Of a stretch of 64,000 bases of DNA, positions 50,832 through 60,761 are shown piece after piece. Both the position numbers and the translations under genes were made by a program. Within the stretch, counting starts at the first letter, position 1. Each line of letters starts with the position of its first letter. The stretch covers positions 310,001 to 374,000 of the forward strand of contig NZ_VCQN01000003.1 of assembly GCF_005938125.1 (NCBI RefSeq). Reading direction: 5' to 3'. Source of the stretch: Bacillus sp. BHET2. Its GTDB lineage: Bacteria > Bacillota > Bacilli > Bacillales > Bacillaceae_B. The notes beneath the pieces are model-generated. The model did no database searches. It worked only from the letters and a program-made list of their open reading frames with translations, and was not told the origin of the DNA.

Positions 50832-51314
50832 ATGGAGAAAATTTCAACATTGTTTTTGAAAATAGCTGTTATTTTTTTAGGAGTCCCAGTTCTTGCTTTG
50901 TGCATCTTTTTGGTGCCTGAGATCGCGAATCTTTCAGCAAAATCACTTCCAGAGTTTGCAGTGATAAAATATTTCGTTTTCATCGTTTTTGATGCATCAG
51001 CTATACCTTTTTATTTTGCTTTGTATCAGGCTTTTAAACTCTTGCGTTACATTAACAAAAATAAAGCTTTCTCTGATTTATCTGTAATAGCTTTAAAGAA
51101 AATCAAATATTGTGCAATCACAATCAGTATTTTGCATGCACTAGTTTTGCCGTTCTTCTATATTTTTGCGGAAGTAGACGATACCCCAGGAGTTATCTTT
51201 GTCGGATTGGTTGTTCCTTTTGCTTCGGTTGTTATCTCAGTGTTTGCGGCAGTTCTCCAGAAGCTTTTAAAAGAAGCAATTGATATAAAATCAGAAAATG
51301 ATTTAACGGTCTGA
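50832..51314 (+). CDS. DUF2975 membrane protein
   Basis: A 160-residue protein with four TM segments matching DUF2975. Typical parts are SAIPFYFALYQAFKLLRYI and NKAFSDLSVIALKKIKYC. The XRE gene follows 11 bp later, a known pairing (YoaS/YozG type) in Bacilli. GGGGGTGCG lies before the ATG. Function unknown; the pair may form a sensor/regulator unit. Confidence 0.82.
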   Translation: MEKISTLFLKIAVIFLGVPVLALCIFLVPEIANLSAKSLPEFAVIKYFVFIVFDASAIPFYFALYQAFKLLRYINKNKAFSDLSVIALKKIKYCAITISILHALVLPFFYIFAEVDDTPGVIFVGLVVPFASVVISVFAAVLQKLLKEAIDIKSENDLTV

Positions 51315-51325
51315 GGTGAATAACA

Positions 51326-51541
51326 ATGGCGATTATTATCAATATTGATGTGATGTTAGCAAAAAGGAAAATGAGCGTAACAGAGCTCTCGGGGAGGGTT
51401 GGGATAACGATGGCTAACCTTTCTATATTGAAAAATGGAAAGGCGAAAGCGATTCGATTATCCACCTTAGAGGCAATTTGTGAGGCTTTAGCGTGTCAGC
51501 CTGGGGATATTTTAGAATACAACAGAGACGAAGACAGTTAA
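51326..51541 (+). CDS. XRE family HTH regulator (YozG-like)
   Basis: A 71-residue single-domain HTH protein. The HTH is VTELSGRVGITMANLSILKN with RLSTLEAICEALACQPGDIL. It is paired with DUF2975 upstream and followed at 41 bp by a large membrane protein, so the three probably form an operon. Confidence 0.88.
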   Translation: MAIIINIDVMLAKRKMSVTELSGRVGITMANLSILKNGKAKAIRLSTLEAICEALACQPGDILEYNRDEDS

Positions 51542-51582
51542 GCATTGTGGAGGAAATAACTTTTATTAGGGGAGGTATAACG

Positions 51583-52830
51583 ATGGAATTAAACAATTCA
51601 ATTAGTGAAAACATTGCTAATCCTCATGAACTCGAGAGAATATATAGACAAGACCCAAAAGCTTTTAAAAATGCATTCTTACAGGTATGGGAACAAAATC
51701 CTGATTCTCAGGTCCTTGGGGTTTGGTATGAAAGATTGCATTTTAAAGAGACAACAAATACAGAAAAATCTTCCAATGTCCAAAAAGATTTCATATTCAT
51801 GGGCATTTTAGCCATTATGGCAGGGATACTTACCAGGATCATTTTCCATTTTGTCGAACAGGAAGTGATTGCTCCAATAAACCTGGCCTTTGGTATAATT
51901 CCTTTTATTGCTGCCTATTTTGTTTACAAAAATACGCCGAAACAAAGTGTTATTTATTCCCTTGTAGCATTGTTCCTGATTTCTGGGGTTTACCTTAATA
52001 CGCTGCCTTTAAATGATAAAGACAGTATCATCCTTGTCTATTTACACATTCCCATATTCTTATGGATAGTGTTAGGACTTGCATTTACAGGAAATGAGTA
52101 TTCAAAGGGTAGTACTAGATTAGCCTATATCAAATTCAATATGGAATATTGTATTCTCTACGCCAGCATGGCTGTTAGTGGAATGGTACTAGCAGCATTA
52201 ACCATGCAGTTATTCAGCTTTATCGGCTTAGATATAGAAGACTTTTATTTTAGTAATGTCGTTTTATTTGGTGCTTCCGCTCTCGCTATTGTGGCTGCAT
52301 ACCTGGTATCGATGAATCTTAAACTTGCTAAGAATATTACACCCTATATAGCTAAGATTTTTAGCCCTCTTGTCCTGGTCACCTTGTTGGTCTATCTTAT
52401 TGCGGTTATATGGATCGGAAAAAATCCATTCTTAGACCGTAATTTCCTGATAGCCTTCAACGGGATACTCCTTGGTGTATTGATCGTCACCATTTTTTCC
52501 ATTACCGAAAGCGACTCAGACAAGAAAAAGAACATTTCAGATTATATAAATTTTGTGCTCATTGTTCTTGCGCTTATCATTGATAGTGTGGCACTCTCAG
52601 CGATAGTGTTCAGACTTTCTTTTTTTGGGATTACGCCAAATAGACTTGCTGTTTTAGGTGTGAACATACTTATCTGGGCGAATCTAATTTGGATTATGTT
52701 CCCCTATATGCGTTTTCTACAAAACAAATCAGGATCTTCAACTATCCAAGATTCAGTTACTAAGTTTTTGCCGGTTTATGGCCTTTGGGCAGCTTTCGTT
52801 ATATTTACTTTTCCTTTTATTTTTAATTAG
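51583..52830 (+). CDS. DUF4153-like integral membrane protein
   Basis: A 415-residue protein. Residues 1-65 are soluble and helical (ISENIANPHELERIYRQDPK); about eleven TM segments follow. The repertoire resembles DUF4153-type membrane proteins with unknown role. GGGGAGG is seven bases before ATG 51583; the longer frame from 51493 overlaps the XRE gene. Confidence 0.7.
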   Translation: MELNNSISENIANPHELERIYRQDPKAFKNAFLQVWEQNPDSQVLGVWYERLHFKETTNTEKSSNVQKDFIFMGILAIMAGILTRIIFHFVEQEVIAPINLAFGIIPFIAAYFVYKNTPKQSVIYSLVALFLISGVYLNTLPLNDKDSIILVYLHIPIFLWIVLGLAFTGNEYSKGSTRLAYIKFNMEYCILYASMAVSGMVLAALTMQLFSFIGLDIEDFYFSNVVLFGASALAIVAAYLVSMNLKLAKNITPYIAKIFSPLVLVTLLVYLIAVIWIGKNPFLDRNFLIAFNGILLGVLIVTIFSITESDSDKKKNISDYINFVLIVLALIIDSVALSAIVFRLSFFGITPNRLAVLGVNILIWANLIWIMFPYMRFLQNKSGSSTIQDSVTKFLPVYGLWAAFVIFTFPFIFN

Positions 52831-53030
52831 AAAGCCTTTGTGAATGTAACGATAAGCAAATCTACAATACAGGTGACAATTTGAAGTAATTGGTCTATTG
52901 TGCGAAGAAGGAGACGTCTTTGTTAAGTGAGAATAAGTGACATTATTTTACATTCATCTTTCATACATCTTTGTTAAAACTAACAGAGATGATGAAAGGT
53001 AAAATATAGCTTGAAATAGGAGAAATTTAA

Positions 53031-53525
53031 ATGCATTTAATCCTTTTAATCATGGTTATCACTTATTCTTTAATAAAGGGCGATTGGAAAAACTGGGAAA
53101 AATATTATCCCACCATGCTATACATTTCTTTATCAACTTTCCTTTATGAGTTTATATCACATAGCCATTATCAGTTATGGGAACTTCAAGAAGATTCTTA
53201 TTTTAACCTTATGAATGTTCATTTTGCACACGATCTTATCATAAATTCTCTAATATCTTTTGTTTATTTGTCTAATTATCCCAACGGTTTAAAAAAACAA
53301 CTTTCATACACCATTAAATGGATCCTTTTATTCACTATATTTGAGTGGATAGGGGTTGAGTTAGGGAAGATTACACACCATAATGGTTGGCATATGGGAT
53401 GGTCAATATTATTTAATTGTGTGATGTTTCCAATGATAAGACTGCATTTTATAAAACCGCTTTTTGCGTTGATTTTATCAGTATTCTTCACTTTGTTTTA
53501 TTTGTTTATGTTTGGTTATTTGTAA
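53031..53525 (+). CDS. CBO0543 family membrane protein
   Basis: A 164-residue protein with about five TM segments. KGDWKNWEKYYPTMLYISL and GWHMGWSILFNCVMFP match the CBO0543 family of uncharacterised Bacilli/Clostridia membrane proteins. AGGAGA lies nine bases upstream of the ATG. Confidence 0.75.
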   Translation: MHLILLIMVITYSLIKGDWKNWEKYYPTMLYISLSTFLYEFISHSHYQLWELQEDSYFNLMNVHFAHDLIINSLISFVYLSNYPNGLKKQLSYTIKWILLFTIFEWIGVELGKITHHNGWHMGWSILFNCVMFPMIRLHFIKPLFALILSVFFTLFYLFMFGYL

Positions 53526-53594
53526 CAATTTTAGGTAACCCAACTTCTAGTTAAAGAAAAACATCGTATGATTTTCTGGAATTTATTTAAATGT

Positions 53595-53634
53595 AAAAAA
53601 AAGCTGGATACCTCATTTACATAGGTACCTAGCT
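53595..53634 (-). terminator. Terminator between convergent genes
   Basis: AGCTGGATACC and GGTACCTAGCT form the stem with one bulge. A seven-base A-run gives the T-tract for the reverse-strand gene. Confidence 0.75.
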
Positions 53635-53673
53635 ATTGTGATATATATGCTTCTTTCAGGTCTCTCTCTTATC

Positions 53674-54045
53674 CTATTTACGCCAAAAAGTCGAACACTC
53701 TGCTTTTTCCACCAAATTAAACTCAATCATTTTTTCAAGCAATGAGAAGTCAATTGGACTATCCCATGGGATACGCATTAACATTTTGGTGTGGTCATAT
53801 CCAGCTTGAACAATGTCCTCAGAAAAATGAGTGATGCCTTCCTTTTCAGGAGAAACAGCCAAATGTTTTTTTGAAATGCTAAATGCAATGATGAATGTAC
53901 CGTGATCAGTAAACATAGGCTGATTCCAAGCGATTTTCGGTATTAAATTCGGATATTTTTTCTTTACCCACATCAACACTTCTTCCGTGCGCACCCGTTG
54001 CTGAGGGTCATCGATACTCGATAAATATTCCGCGAAAACTTCCAT
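53674..54045 (-). CDS. DUF1801 protein, Fra/YdhG-like iron chaperone
   Basis: A 123-residue frataxin-like DUF1801 protein. Motifs: PKIAWNQPMFTDHGTFIIAFS and MRIPWDSPIDFSLLEKMIEFN. It is similar to B. subtilis YdhG (Fra), an iron chaperone for iron-sulfur cluster assembly and heme synthesis; paralogues occur, so this role is probable. AGGAGG precedes the ATG. Confidence 0.82.
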   Translation of the reverse strand: MEVFAEYLSSIDDPQQRVRTEEVLMWVKKKYPNLIPKIAWNQPMFTDHGTFIIAFSISKKHLAVSPEKEGITHFSEDIVQAGYDHTKMLMRIPWDSPIDFSLLEKMIEFNLVEKAECSTFWRK

Positions 54046-54300
54046 TTTTTATTCCTCCTGAAATGAATAGTATGTCGTTCAGAGAAATTAAAAAAGCCTC
54101 ATTAATATTCCTCTCAAAACAGCTACATTCTTAAGTTATATCTAATTTCAACTATATAATGAAAAAACTGGATAGTCAAAATGGTTATAGAGAGAGTCAT
54201 AAAGAGTTACCTACCATATCTCGATTAGGACAGTCGTTTATTATATAAAAAATAGTATTCTTGATGAGAAAGATGCATGCAAGTCACGAAATAAAATAGG
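54046..54300. other. Non-coding stretch
   Basis: AT-rich spacer between two reverse-strand genes. No gene, promoter or repeat was recognised. Confidence 0.4.
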
Positions 54301-54340
54301 AAAACACCCGTCCCTTATAAAAAGGAAACGAGTGTTTTTA
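54301..54340 (-). terminator. Intrinsic terminator of PTS operon
   Basis: On the reverse strand AAACACTCGTTTCC pairs with GGGACGGGTGTTTT and ends in T residues. Confidence 0.8.
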
Positions 54341-54345
54341 ACAGG

Positions 54346-55713
54346 TTAAGCTGTTTCTGTCTGTTTTTTGTTTTCATTTGTATTTGATTTAAAGCTGATG
54401 AAAAACAAGATGGCCAGGATAACAATGACTGCTATGAAAACGGCAATATTCGATCCGACAATATTCACCAGGTTACCAAGAAGGATTCCAACTAAACCGA
54501 AATCCGCGTCTCCAAACGTGGTTCCCTGGAATCCAAGCGAGCTAAGTACCGGAAGCAAGAGAGCCGGCAGGAAGCTGATCATGATCCCGTTCGCCATGGA
54601 ACCGAAGACGGCACCCCGGCGTCCGCCGGTGGCATTGCCAAACACTCCGGCGGCTGCCCCTGTGAAGAAGTGAGGGACGAGTCCAGGCACGATAACCTTC
54701 AATCCAAGTAAAGGCAGAAATAACATACTCACTAGTCCAGCGATGAAGCTGAATAGAAATCCAATGATGACGGCGTTCCCAGCGAAAGGGAAGATAGCTG
54801 GGCAATCGAGTGCCGGTTTGGCATTGGGGACGATTTTGTCTGCAATCCCTTTAAAGGCAGGGACGATTTCACCAAGGAGCATGCGTACCCCTGCTAAAAT
54901 GATGTACACACCAACGGCAAATGTGATCCCTTGCATAAAGGCAAACACAAGGAAATTCTGTCCGCCACTCAATTCTCCTTCCACGAAAGCAGGACCTGCG
55001 GCGCCAGCTACGACAAAGAAGAGGATGACCATCGTCAGCGATACTGAGACGGATGTATCCCGGAGGAAGCCGAGGGACTTTGGAACTTTAATTTCCTCTG
55101 TCGATTTTGACCCTTTCCCAACCACTTTACCGACCGTGGCGGAAACCAAATACCCAATCGATCCGAAGTGACCAACAGCAAAGTCGTCTGACCCGGTGAC
55201 TTTGCGTGTGAATGGCTGAAGCATCGCAGGCGATAAGACCATCAGTGCCCCAAGGATAATTGAACCGAGAAGAATCAATGGTAACCCGGTGAATCCTCCA
55301 GTGGTTAAGATGACAGCGATTAGACAGGCCATGAACATGGTATGATGTCCGGTTAGAAAGATATATTTAAAAGGACTGAATCGTGCAATAATAATATTGA
55401 CAACCATACCGAACAGCATAATCATCGCTGTCTCCGTACCAAAGCTTTCTTGTGCAAGGGCGACGATCGCTTCATTGTTCGGGATCACCCCGTCGACTTC
55501 AAATGCATGATTGAACATGCTGCTGAATTGCCCCAGGGACTGGATGAGTACATTCGCACCCGCCCCAAGAATCACGAAGCCCATGACCGTTTTAAGGGTT
55601 CCTGACACGACATCTCCCGAATTCTTGCGTTGAATAAGGAGCCCGATTAAGGCGAATAGACCGACAAGGATTGCAGGTGTACCTAGTATATCCTTCATTA
55701 TGATATCAACCAT
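54346..55713 (-). CDS. ulaA: PTS ascorbate-type EIIC
   Basis: A 455-residue membrane permease of the PTS ascorbate-galactitol superfamily (SgaT/UlaA). About eleven TM segments; family stretches include FSPFKYIFLTGHHTMFMACL, FAVGHFGSIGYLVSATVGK and FTGAAAGVFGNATGGRRGA. It transports and, with EIIB, phosphorylates ascorbate or a related sugar acid. AAAGGAGGG precedes the ATG. Last gene of the operon. No lactonase or epimerase gene lies nearby, so the substrate is not proven. Confidence 0.88.
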   Translation of the reverse strand: MVDIIMKDILGTPAILVGLFALIGLLIQRKNSGDVVSGTLKTVMGFVILGAGANVLIQSLGQFSSMFNHAFEVDGVIPNNEAIVALAQESFGTETAMIMLFGMVVNIIIARFSPFKYIFLTGHHTMFMACLIAVILTTGGFTGLPLILLGSIILGALMVLSPAMLQPFTRKVTGSDDFAVGHFGSIGYLVSATVGKVVGKGSKSTEEIKVPKSLGFLRDTSVSVSLTMVILFFVVAGAAGPAFVEGELSGGQNFLVFAFMQGITFAVGVYIILAGVRMLLGEIVPAFKGIADKIVPNAKPALDCPAIFPFAGNAVIIGFLFSFIAGLVSMLFLPLLGLKVIVPGLVPHFFTGAAAGVFGNATGGRRGAVFGSMANGIMISFLPALLLPVLSSLGFQGTTFGDADFGLVGILLGNLVNIVGSNIAVFIAVIVILAILFFISFKSNTNENKKQTETA

Positions 55714-55741
55714 TTGTATCCCTCCTTTGAATTATTGTAGA

Positions 55742-56011
55742 TTACATATTTTGTTCTAGCGCCGCGCGCAGTTCGTTCTTGTCCATTAAGTTCTTCAACT
55801 TCACGACATTTTTTTGGCCATCTTCCAGACGCTCAACAATATCCTCTGAACCTATAAAAAGGTCTGCTTGTTCAGTCTTGGCTGTTGATAAGTCTGTGTG
55901 TGACACCTCAGCGTCTTTCCCCATTTCCTTAAGTGCTGCTTTCACATTCATTTCTACAATCATGCTGCTGCCTAAACCATTTCCACATACGACTAATACT
56001 TTTTTCATCAT
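55742..56011 (-). CDS. ulaB: PTS EIIB, ascorbate/lactose-type
   Basis: An 89-residue cytosolic EIIB. The phosphocysteine loop is VVCGNGLGSSMIVEM with the active cysteine at the N-terminus; the rest has SHTDLSTAKTEQADLFIGSE. AGGAGG precedes MMKKVLVV; a longer frame begins nine codons earlier inside the ribosome binding site. It sits between the regulator and EIIC, matching SgaB/UlaB. Confidence 0.88.
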   Translation of the reverse strand: MMKKVLVVCGNGLGSSMIVEMNVKAALKEMGKDAEVSHTDLSTAKTEQADLFIGSEDIVERLEDGQKNVVKLKNLMDKNELRAALEQNM

Positions 56012-56027
56012 TTTTTCCTCCTCTAAT

Positions 56028-58139
56028 TTATACTTCAATTGTTTGGTTGATTAGTTCGATCACGGTTTTACGATCACTTGCTGTGAGTAACTGCTCCACA
56101 TTTTCTTCATTGGATAGCAGTTCTGTGAGTTGTGCCAATGCCTTTAAATGGGTTTGATTATCGATCGCCGCCAACACAATAATTAATTGAGCCCGATGTT
56201 TTTCCTTTTCTGAAAAATAGACTGGTTCTTTGAGTCTTAAAAAACTCATTCCAAGCTGCTCCACTCCAGTCTCAGGTCGTGCATGGGGGATGGCGATATT
56301 AGGTGCGATGACTATATAAGGACCTAACTCCTTCACGTTCGAAATCATGGCCTCTACATATTCCGAGCGTATGGATTGCTGGTCGACCAAAGGCTGGCTC
56401 GCCACCTTGATGGCTTCCTCCCAGCTGGTTACACTGTCTTTGAGCTGTATCGTTTGTTCTGTCAATAATTCATTGAGCATAGGCTTTCTAAGCTCCTTTA
56501 TCCTGGGAGTATTTTGTTCTAATAGATGGACCAATTCTCTTTTCAGTGCGTCCTCTTGATGGATGGTCGCATGCTGTTTGATCATATCCATCAGGTGATC
56601 GGTCATATTTTGTTCCGGTTGCTTAGCGTCGAAAAGCTCGTTCATTTGTTGTATGACCCGTTCCTTTTCCAGATTTGTCAAAATCGCTGGAACATGGACA
56701 ACTGGAGTCTCCTTCTCCTTGATATAATTAGTGGAAAAGATGACGTCTGCCTTATATTCATTCGTTCGATATTCCCTCATGGAGATCGTGGTGATGACAT
56801 TCAGACCGGCGATCAAATTTTCTAACTGTGTGCGGAGCATATTGGAGGTCCCGATTCCATTCTCACAAACAATGAGAGCTTTGAACTTCGTCTCAACCTT
56901 CTTTTTCTCTTTCGTTAACCATCCACCAAAGTGCAGGGTAATGTATGCCACTTCCTCATCGGGAACGGTTTTTCCGACATACAGTTCTAGGTGTCTCATC
57001 ACCCGTTTAGTCAAATGAAAGATATCTGGGTAAGTCTGTTGGATGCTGCCGGCTAGATCATTGGCGATTTGAAGCTCGTATTTAAGGCGATAATAGGTAG
57101 GTTTGATGTGTGAGATGAGATTCTCTTCAAGTCCGTTTCTATCATCAAACACTACACAGGAATAGAGTTGGAAATCATCAATCATCTGATGAATGACTTC
57201 CTTCAGCCCTGATAATTCTTGCTCGGTATATCGGTTAAAGTTATCGTGCTGTACCTTTGAACCTAATAGATTCATAGTAATGAAGCAAATCTCATCATCA
57301 GGAAACGTGACTCTCTTGAACTCTTTCAATTTATTTGTGATATGCAATGCAGCCTTGTATGATTCTGTTTGTTGCAGAACCTGTTTTTCTTCATTTGGGA
57401 CAAAGATGTACTCTTTTAGTTCAATGCGCTTCATTATCATCAATATTTGTAAGGAAAGGATCTCTACCATTTCATCAGTCAGAGTCAATCCTAATTCTTT
57501 TTCTGCTTCAAAAAGGATCTCTCTAACTAAGCGTCTTTGATCAGTCTCCTGCGACCAAGTGGCGGCATCCGGTTGAATCATTTTATGAACTTCATTCCGG
57601 ACGTTCAGCCAATCCGGGCGGGAGAAGATGGTTGCCAGAATATTGGAAAGCATAGTTCTTTTTGCATCTTCAGGACCATTTAATCGGTAGCCTGATCCTT
57701 TCTGGTAATACAACTGCAAGCCAGCCTTGCTGAACTCTTGTTTGATAGATTTAAGAACCTTGGAAATCGTCCCTCGGCTCATACTCGTTAGGTCCATAAA
57801 CCTTTGCATCGAAGCGTCCTGTTCTTCTAATAATATTTTTGCCTTAATCAGGATATCCCGTTCAGGCTTGGATAATTGATACTGCCAATCTTCAAAACTC
57901 TGATCTTGATACACCACCAACTTTGATTTCGATTCAGTGGATAAAAACAATCCCTTTCCATGGATACTTTTAATGGGATCTATTTTCTGAGTCGTTAACC
58001 AATGATTAATTTGATCGAGGTCATAATAAATTGTCCGTTGAGACATATTCATTTTGGAAATCAAATCTTTCGTTGGAATCGGTTCGGTTGAACGTTGAAT
58101 GATGGATAATAGGTGTGCACGTCTTTTATCCAGTACCAT
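56028..58139 (-). CDS. PRD-containing transcription regulator fused to EIIB-like and EIIA domains
   Basis: A 703-residue BglG/MtlR-type activator. Two N-terminal HTH regions (LISKMNMSQRTIYYDLDQIN, and LTSMSRGTISKVLKSIKQEF), PRD1 (about 190-290) and PRD2 (about 300-405; AYITLHFGGW), a GatB-like EIIB (ALIVCENGIGTSNML) and a C-terminal EIIA-2 (phosphohistidine in IAIPHARPETG). It should activate the operon according to PTS phosphorylation and, unusually for a regulator, may also supply EIIA, as no separate EIIA gene is present. It starts the operon after GAGGAGG. Confidence 0.92.
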   Translation of the reverse strand: MVLDKRRAHLLSIIQRSTEPIPTKDLISKMNMSQRTIYYDLDQINHWLTTQKIDPIKSIHGKGLFLSTESKSKLVVYQDQSFEDWQYQLSKPERDILIKAKILLEEQDASMQRFMDLTSMSRGTISKVLKSIKQEFSKAGLQLYYQKGSGYRLNGPEDAKRTMLSNILATIFSRPDWLNVRNEVHKMIQPDAATWSQETDQRRLVREILFEAEKELGLTLTDEMVEILSLQILMIMKRIELKEYIFVPNEEKQVLQQTESYKAALHITNKLKEFKRVTFPDDEICFITMNLLGSKVQHDNFNRYTEQELSGLKEVIHQMIDDFQLYSCVVFDDRNGLEENLISHIKPTYYRLKYELQIANDLAGSIQQTYPDIFHLTKRVMRHLELYVGKTVPDEEVAYITLHFGGWLTKEKKKVETKFKALIVCENGIGTSNMLRTQLENLIAGLNVITTISMREYRTNEYKADVIFSTNYIKEKETPVVHVPAILTNLEKERVIQQMNELFDAKQPEQNMTDHLMDMIKQHATIHQEDALKRELVHLLEQNTPRIKELRKPMLNELLTEQTIQLKDSVTSWEEAIKVASQPLVDQQSIRSEYVEAMISNVKELGPYIVIAPNIAIPHARPETGVEQLGMSFLRLKEPVYFSEKEKHRAQLIIVLAAIDNQTHLKALAQLTELLSNEENVEQLLTASDRKTVIELINQTIEV

Positions 58140-58828
58140 GAGGATCCTCCTCGCTTAATTACGTAAGGTTCCATTTTTGCATAATTATACTGTGTTGATT
58201 TCGATGATCATCTTGTGAATCTAGTATAAGTGCTATCTATAAGTTTTGAAAGGGGTTTCAGTGTATAGAGTTTGTAGGAGTTGTTTTTGCAAGATTGAAC
58301 AGTTAGGGTAGGGATAAGTCGGAACCTACTTTACTATCTGGGGAAAAGTTATAAAAGTTGATGAGGGAAGTTAAACAAACTCTTATGAATAGGGATACCC
58401 GACACAATCTTATTTACAAATTCACAAAAAAATGAGACAATAAAGAAAATTTTGGAGGTGAAGTAAGTTTATGGAACCAACTAATTGCTAATTAATTTAT
58501 TTTTAAATTAATAATGATTTTTTAATGAGCTTGAAAAGGCCTATAGAGATAGGTTTATTTGTTATGCTCTTTATGGAATCAGGGCAATTAGAAGGTAACT
58601 TACTTTACTGATATCGGATGATGTATATTCATGAAGCGTCCAGCTGTGTCTGGATAGTATAGGGCACAGATTTGCATTTTTTAGCCTGCTTTATGATCAT
58701 GATGATACGGGACTGTGAGAAGGAACCCCTTCTTACAGTCTTTTTTTTATGCAAATGAATAGAGTAAGGTCTTCTTGACCCTTCTATAAATAGCGTAACT
58801 TCTAATATGGATGAAAGAAGGAACGCAT
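58140..58828 (+). other. Leader region upstream of ABC-F gene
   Basis: No long gene. GGAGGTG followed by ATG 58471 opens MEPTNC and a stop. ATTAATTT/AAATTAAT and CCTATA/TAGG small hairpins follow. TTACTT and TATATT (58600-58627, 18-bp spacer) are a possible promoter. A strong terminator at 58711-58748 lies before the ABC-F start. The layout suggests transcription attenuation. Confidence 0.45.
58711..58748 (+). terminator. Leader terminator/attenuator of ABC-F gene
   Basis: GACTGTGAGAAGG pairs with CCTTCTTACAGTC over 13 bp (one G-T pair), loop AACC, then eight T. No gene on this strand precedes it within 670 bp, so its likely role is to control read-through into the ABC-F gene. Confidence 0.75.
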
Positions 58829-60571
58829 ATGTTGGAATTAAAAGTAAATGGGATAAAGAAATACATGGACGCGACGCTTGTTATGGAAGATGTATCCTTA
58901 GAAGTGTATGAGGGAGACAAGGTCGGAATTGTTGGGGCGAACGGAAGCGGAAAGAGCACGATGATGAAAGTAATTGCAGGCATTGAACCGATGAAATATT
59001 ATCCGGGTTACCCACAAACCTCAAGCCCTGGGTATGATGAAGGACTTATTCATAAGTCTACGGGCGCGACAACGGCTTATCTTGAACAATCACCCCGTTA
59101 TCCAGAAGGAATGAGGGTCATGGAAGTGCTGAATTTGGCATTTGAGGAAATGGACTGTATAGAAAACGAAATGCATGAGTTAGAGGAGAAAATGAAGGTC
59201 TTACAAGGATCTGAACTTGAAAAAGTAATGAATAAATACAGCGATTTGACTCAATTATTTGAAGTGATGGGTGGGTACGAACGAGAAGAGAAATTAAGCA
59301 GGGTCTGCACGGGGCTTCAGTTTACTGGGAGCTTTTTAGAAAGGGATTTTGACTTGTTGAGCGGCGGGGAGAAGACGTCCGTCGTGCTTGGAAAACTCTT
59401 GATTCATCAACCTGATATTCTGCTCTTGGATGAACCTACCAATCATCTTGATATGGAGTCGATCGAATGGCTGGAGGGTTATCTTAAGAGTTATAAAGGA
59501 ATGGTTATTCTTGTGTCCCATGATCGCTATTTTCTGGATAACGTCGTGACAAAGATTGTAGAAATTGAAGATAAGAGATCAACTTCTTATAAGGGAAACT
59601 ACTCTTCCTTTATTCTTCAAAAAGAAGAGAATATGCGAATTCAATATGACCATTTCAGAGAACAGCAGAAGAAGATCCATCGTATGGAAAAAACCGTGAT
59701 GGGTTTAAGGGACTGGGCGATGAGAGCGGATAATACGAAATTCTTTAAGAGGGCGGCCAGTGTTCAAAAGAAGCTGGATAAAATGGATCAAATCGATAAG
59801 CCGGTATTCGAGCGAAGGAATATGCGCCTTGACGTGAAAGTAGTGGAGAGGTCCGGGAATGAGACCATCAAAGCGTTCGGCGTGTCCAAACGCTTTGAAA
59901 ACAAAGTGATTTTTGAAAACATGGATGTGATGATTCGATTTGGTGAAAGAGTCGGTCTCCTTGGTCCGAATGGATGCGGGAAAACCACATTCCTGAAGAT
60001 GCTTATGGGGGAGGAGCAGCCCGATCAAGGAAAAATCCAATTCGGTGCAAACGTAAAGCAGGCTTATTTACCTCAACACATTACATTTAATAATGAAGAA
60101 GTAACCGTGCTGGATTGCTTTAGAGAAGATGTTTCGATAGTGGGAGGAAAAGCACGCGAGTATCTTTCTAAATTTATGTTCTATAAAGGGAGTGTCTTCA
60201 AGAAAGTCAAGCATCTGTCCGGGGGAGAGAGAATCAGATTAAAGCTTGCGATGCTACTATTTCATGAAGTGAATCTGCTGATACTAGATGAGCCGACGAA
60301 CCATCTAGATATCGAGTCCATCGAAACACTTGAGGAAGCATTGGAAGATTTCGACGGGACAATCTTCTTTATTTCCCATGATCGATATTTTAGTAACCGA
60401 ATGGCTGAGAGAATCATTGCAGTAGAAGATCATAAGTTGAAAAGTTATCCTGGAGATTATGATGATTATAAACTTGAAATAGAAAAGCAGAGGATGGCCG
60501 ATAAGAAAGAACCGGTTAGTGAAAAGAGTAAGAAGTCACTTGGGAAACCTGATGGTATTAATGATGAATGA
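58829..60571 (+). CDS. ABC-F family ATPase (ribosome-associated)
   Basis: A 580-residue soluble protein with two ABC domains and no membrane segments. First: [33 protein letters not shown]; second: [31 protein letters not shown]. The interdomain linker is long and charged ([33 protein letters not shown]), as in ribosome-binding ABC-F proteins, some of which protect against antibiotics. ATG 58829 follows AAGAAGGA; an ATG at 58811 is less well placed. The frame ends at a TGA beyond which coding similarity continues for 59 codons. Confidence 0.9.
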   Translation: MLELKVNGIKKYMDATLVMEDVSLEVYEGDKVGIVGANGSGKSTMMKVIAGIEPMKYYPGYPQTSSPGYDEGLIHKSTGATTAYLEQSPRYPEGMRVMEVLNLAFEEMDCIENEMHELEEKMKVLQGSELEKVMNKYSDLTQLFEVMGGYEREEKLSRVCTGLQFTGSFLERDFDLLSGGEKTSVVLGKLLIHQPDILLLDEPTNHLDMESIEWLEGYLKSYKGMVILVSHDRYFLDNVVTKIVEIEDKRSTSYKGNYSSFILQKEENMRIQYDHFREQQKKIHRMEKTVMGLRDWAMRADNTKFFKRAASVQKKLDKMDQIDKPVFERRNMRLDVKVVERSGNETIKAFGVSKRFENKVIFENMDVMIRFGERVGLLGPNGCGKTTFLKMLMGEEQPDQGKIQFGANVKQAYLPQHITFNNEEVTVLDCFREDVSIVGGKAREYLSKFMFYKGSVFKKVKHLSGGERIRLKLAMLLFHEVNLLILDEPTNHLDIESIETLEEALEDFDGTIFFISHDRYFSNRMAERIIAVEDHKLKSYPGDYDDYKLEIEKQRMADKKEPVSEKSKKSLGKPDGINDE

Positions 60572-60751
60572 ACACAGGAAAAAGTATTGAAAAAAATCGA
60601 GAGCCTCGAACATGAAATTAGGGGAATTGATCTGGAGATGTCTTCCAAACAAATAGAATATAATGAACTTCAGGATCTGTATAACAGGAAGCTTCATATC
60701 CTTAAAGAACTGGATACCGCTATGGAATTGTGGCTCAGTTATAGTGAGTGA
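60572..60751 (+). pseudogene. C-terminal coiled-coil of ABC-F gene, separated by TGA
   Basis: Directly after the TGA the same frame runs 59 codons, TQEKVLKKIESLEHEIRGID, then MSSKQIEYNELQDLYNRKLH and ELDTAMELWLSYSE. This is the heptad coiled-coil typical of the ABC-F C-terminal extension. One base change (for example CGA or GGA to TGA) explains it. A 347-bp element begins 13 bp after the final stop. Confidence 0.75.
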
Positions 60752-60761
60752 TATTTTAGAG

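Noticed and set aside
58630-58657. Tiny frame MKRPAVSG near the ABC-F leader terminator
   Set aside because: No convincing ribosome binding site, and it may start before the predicted transcription start; MEPTNC further upstream has a better site.
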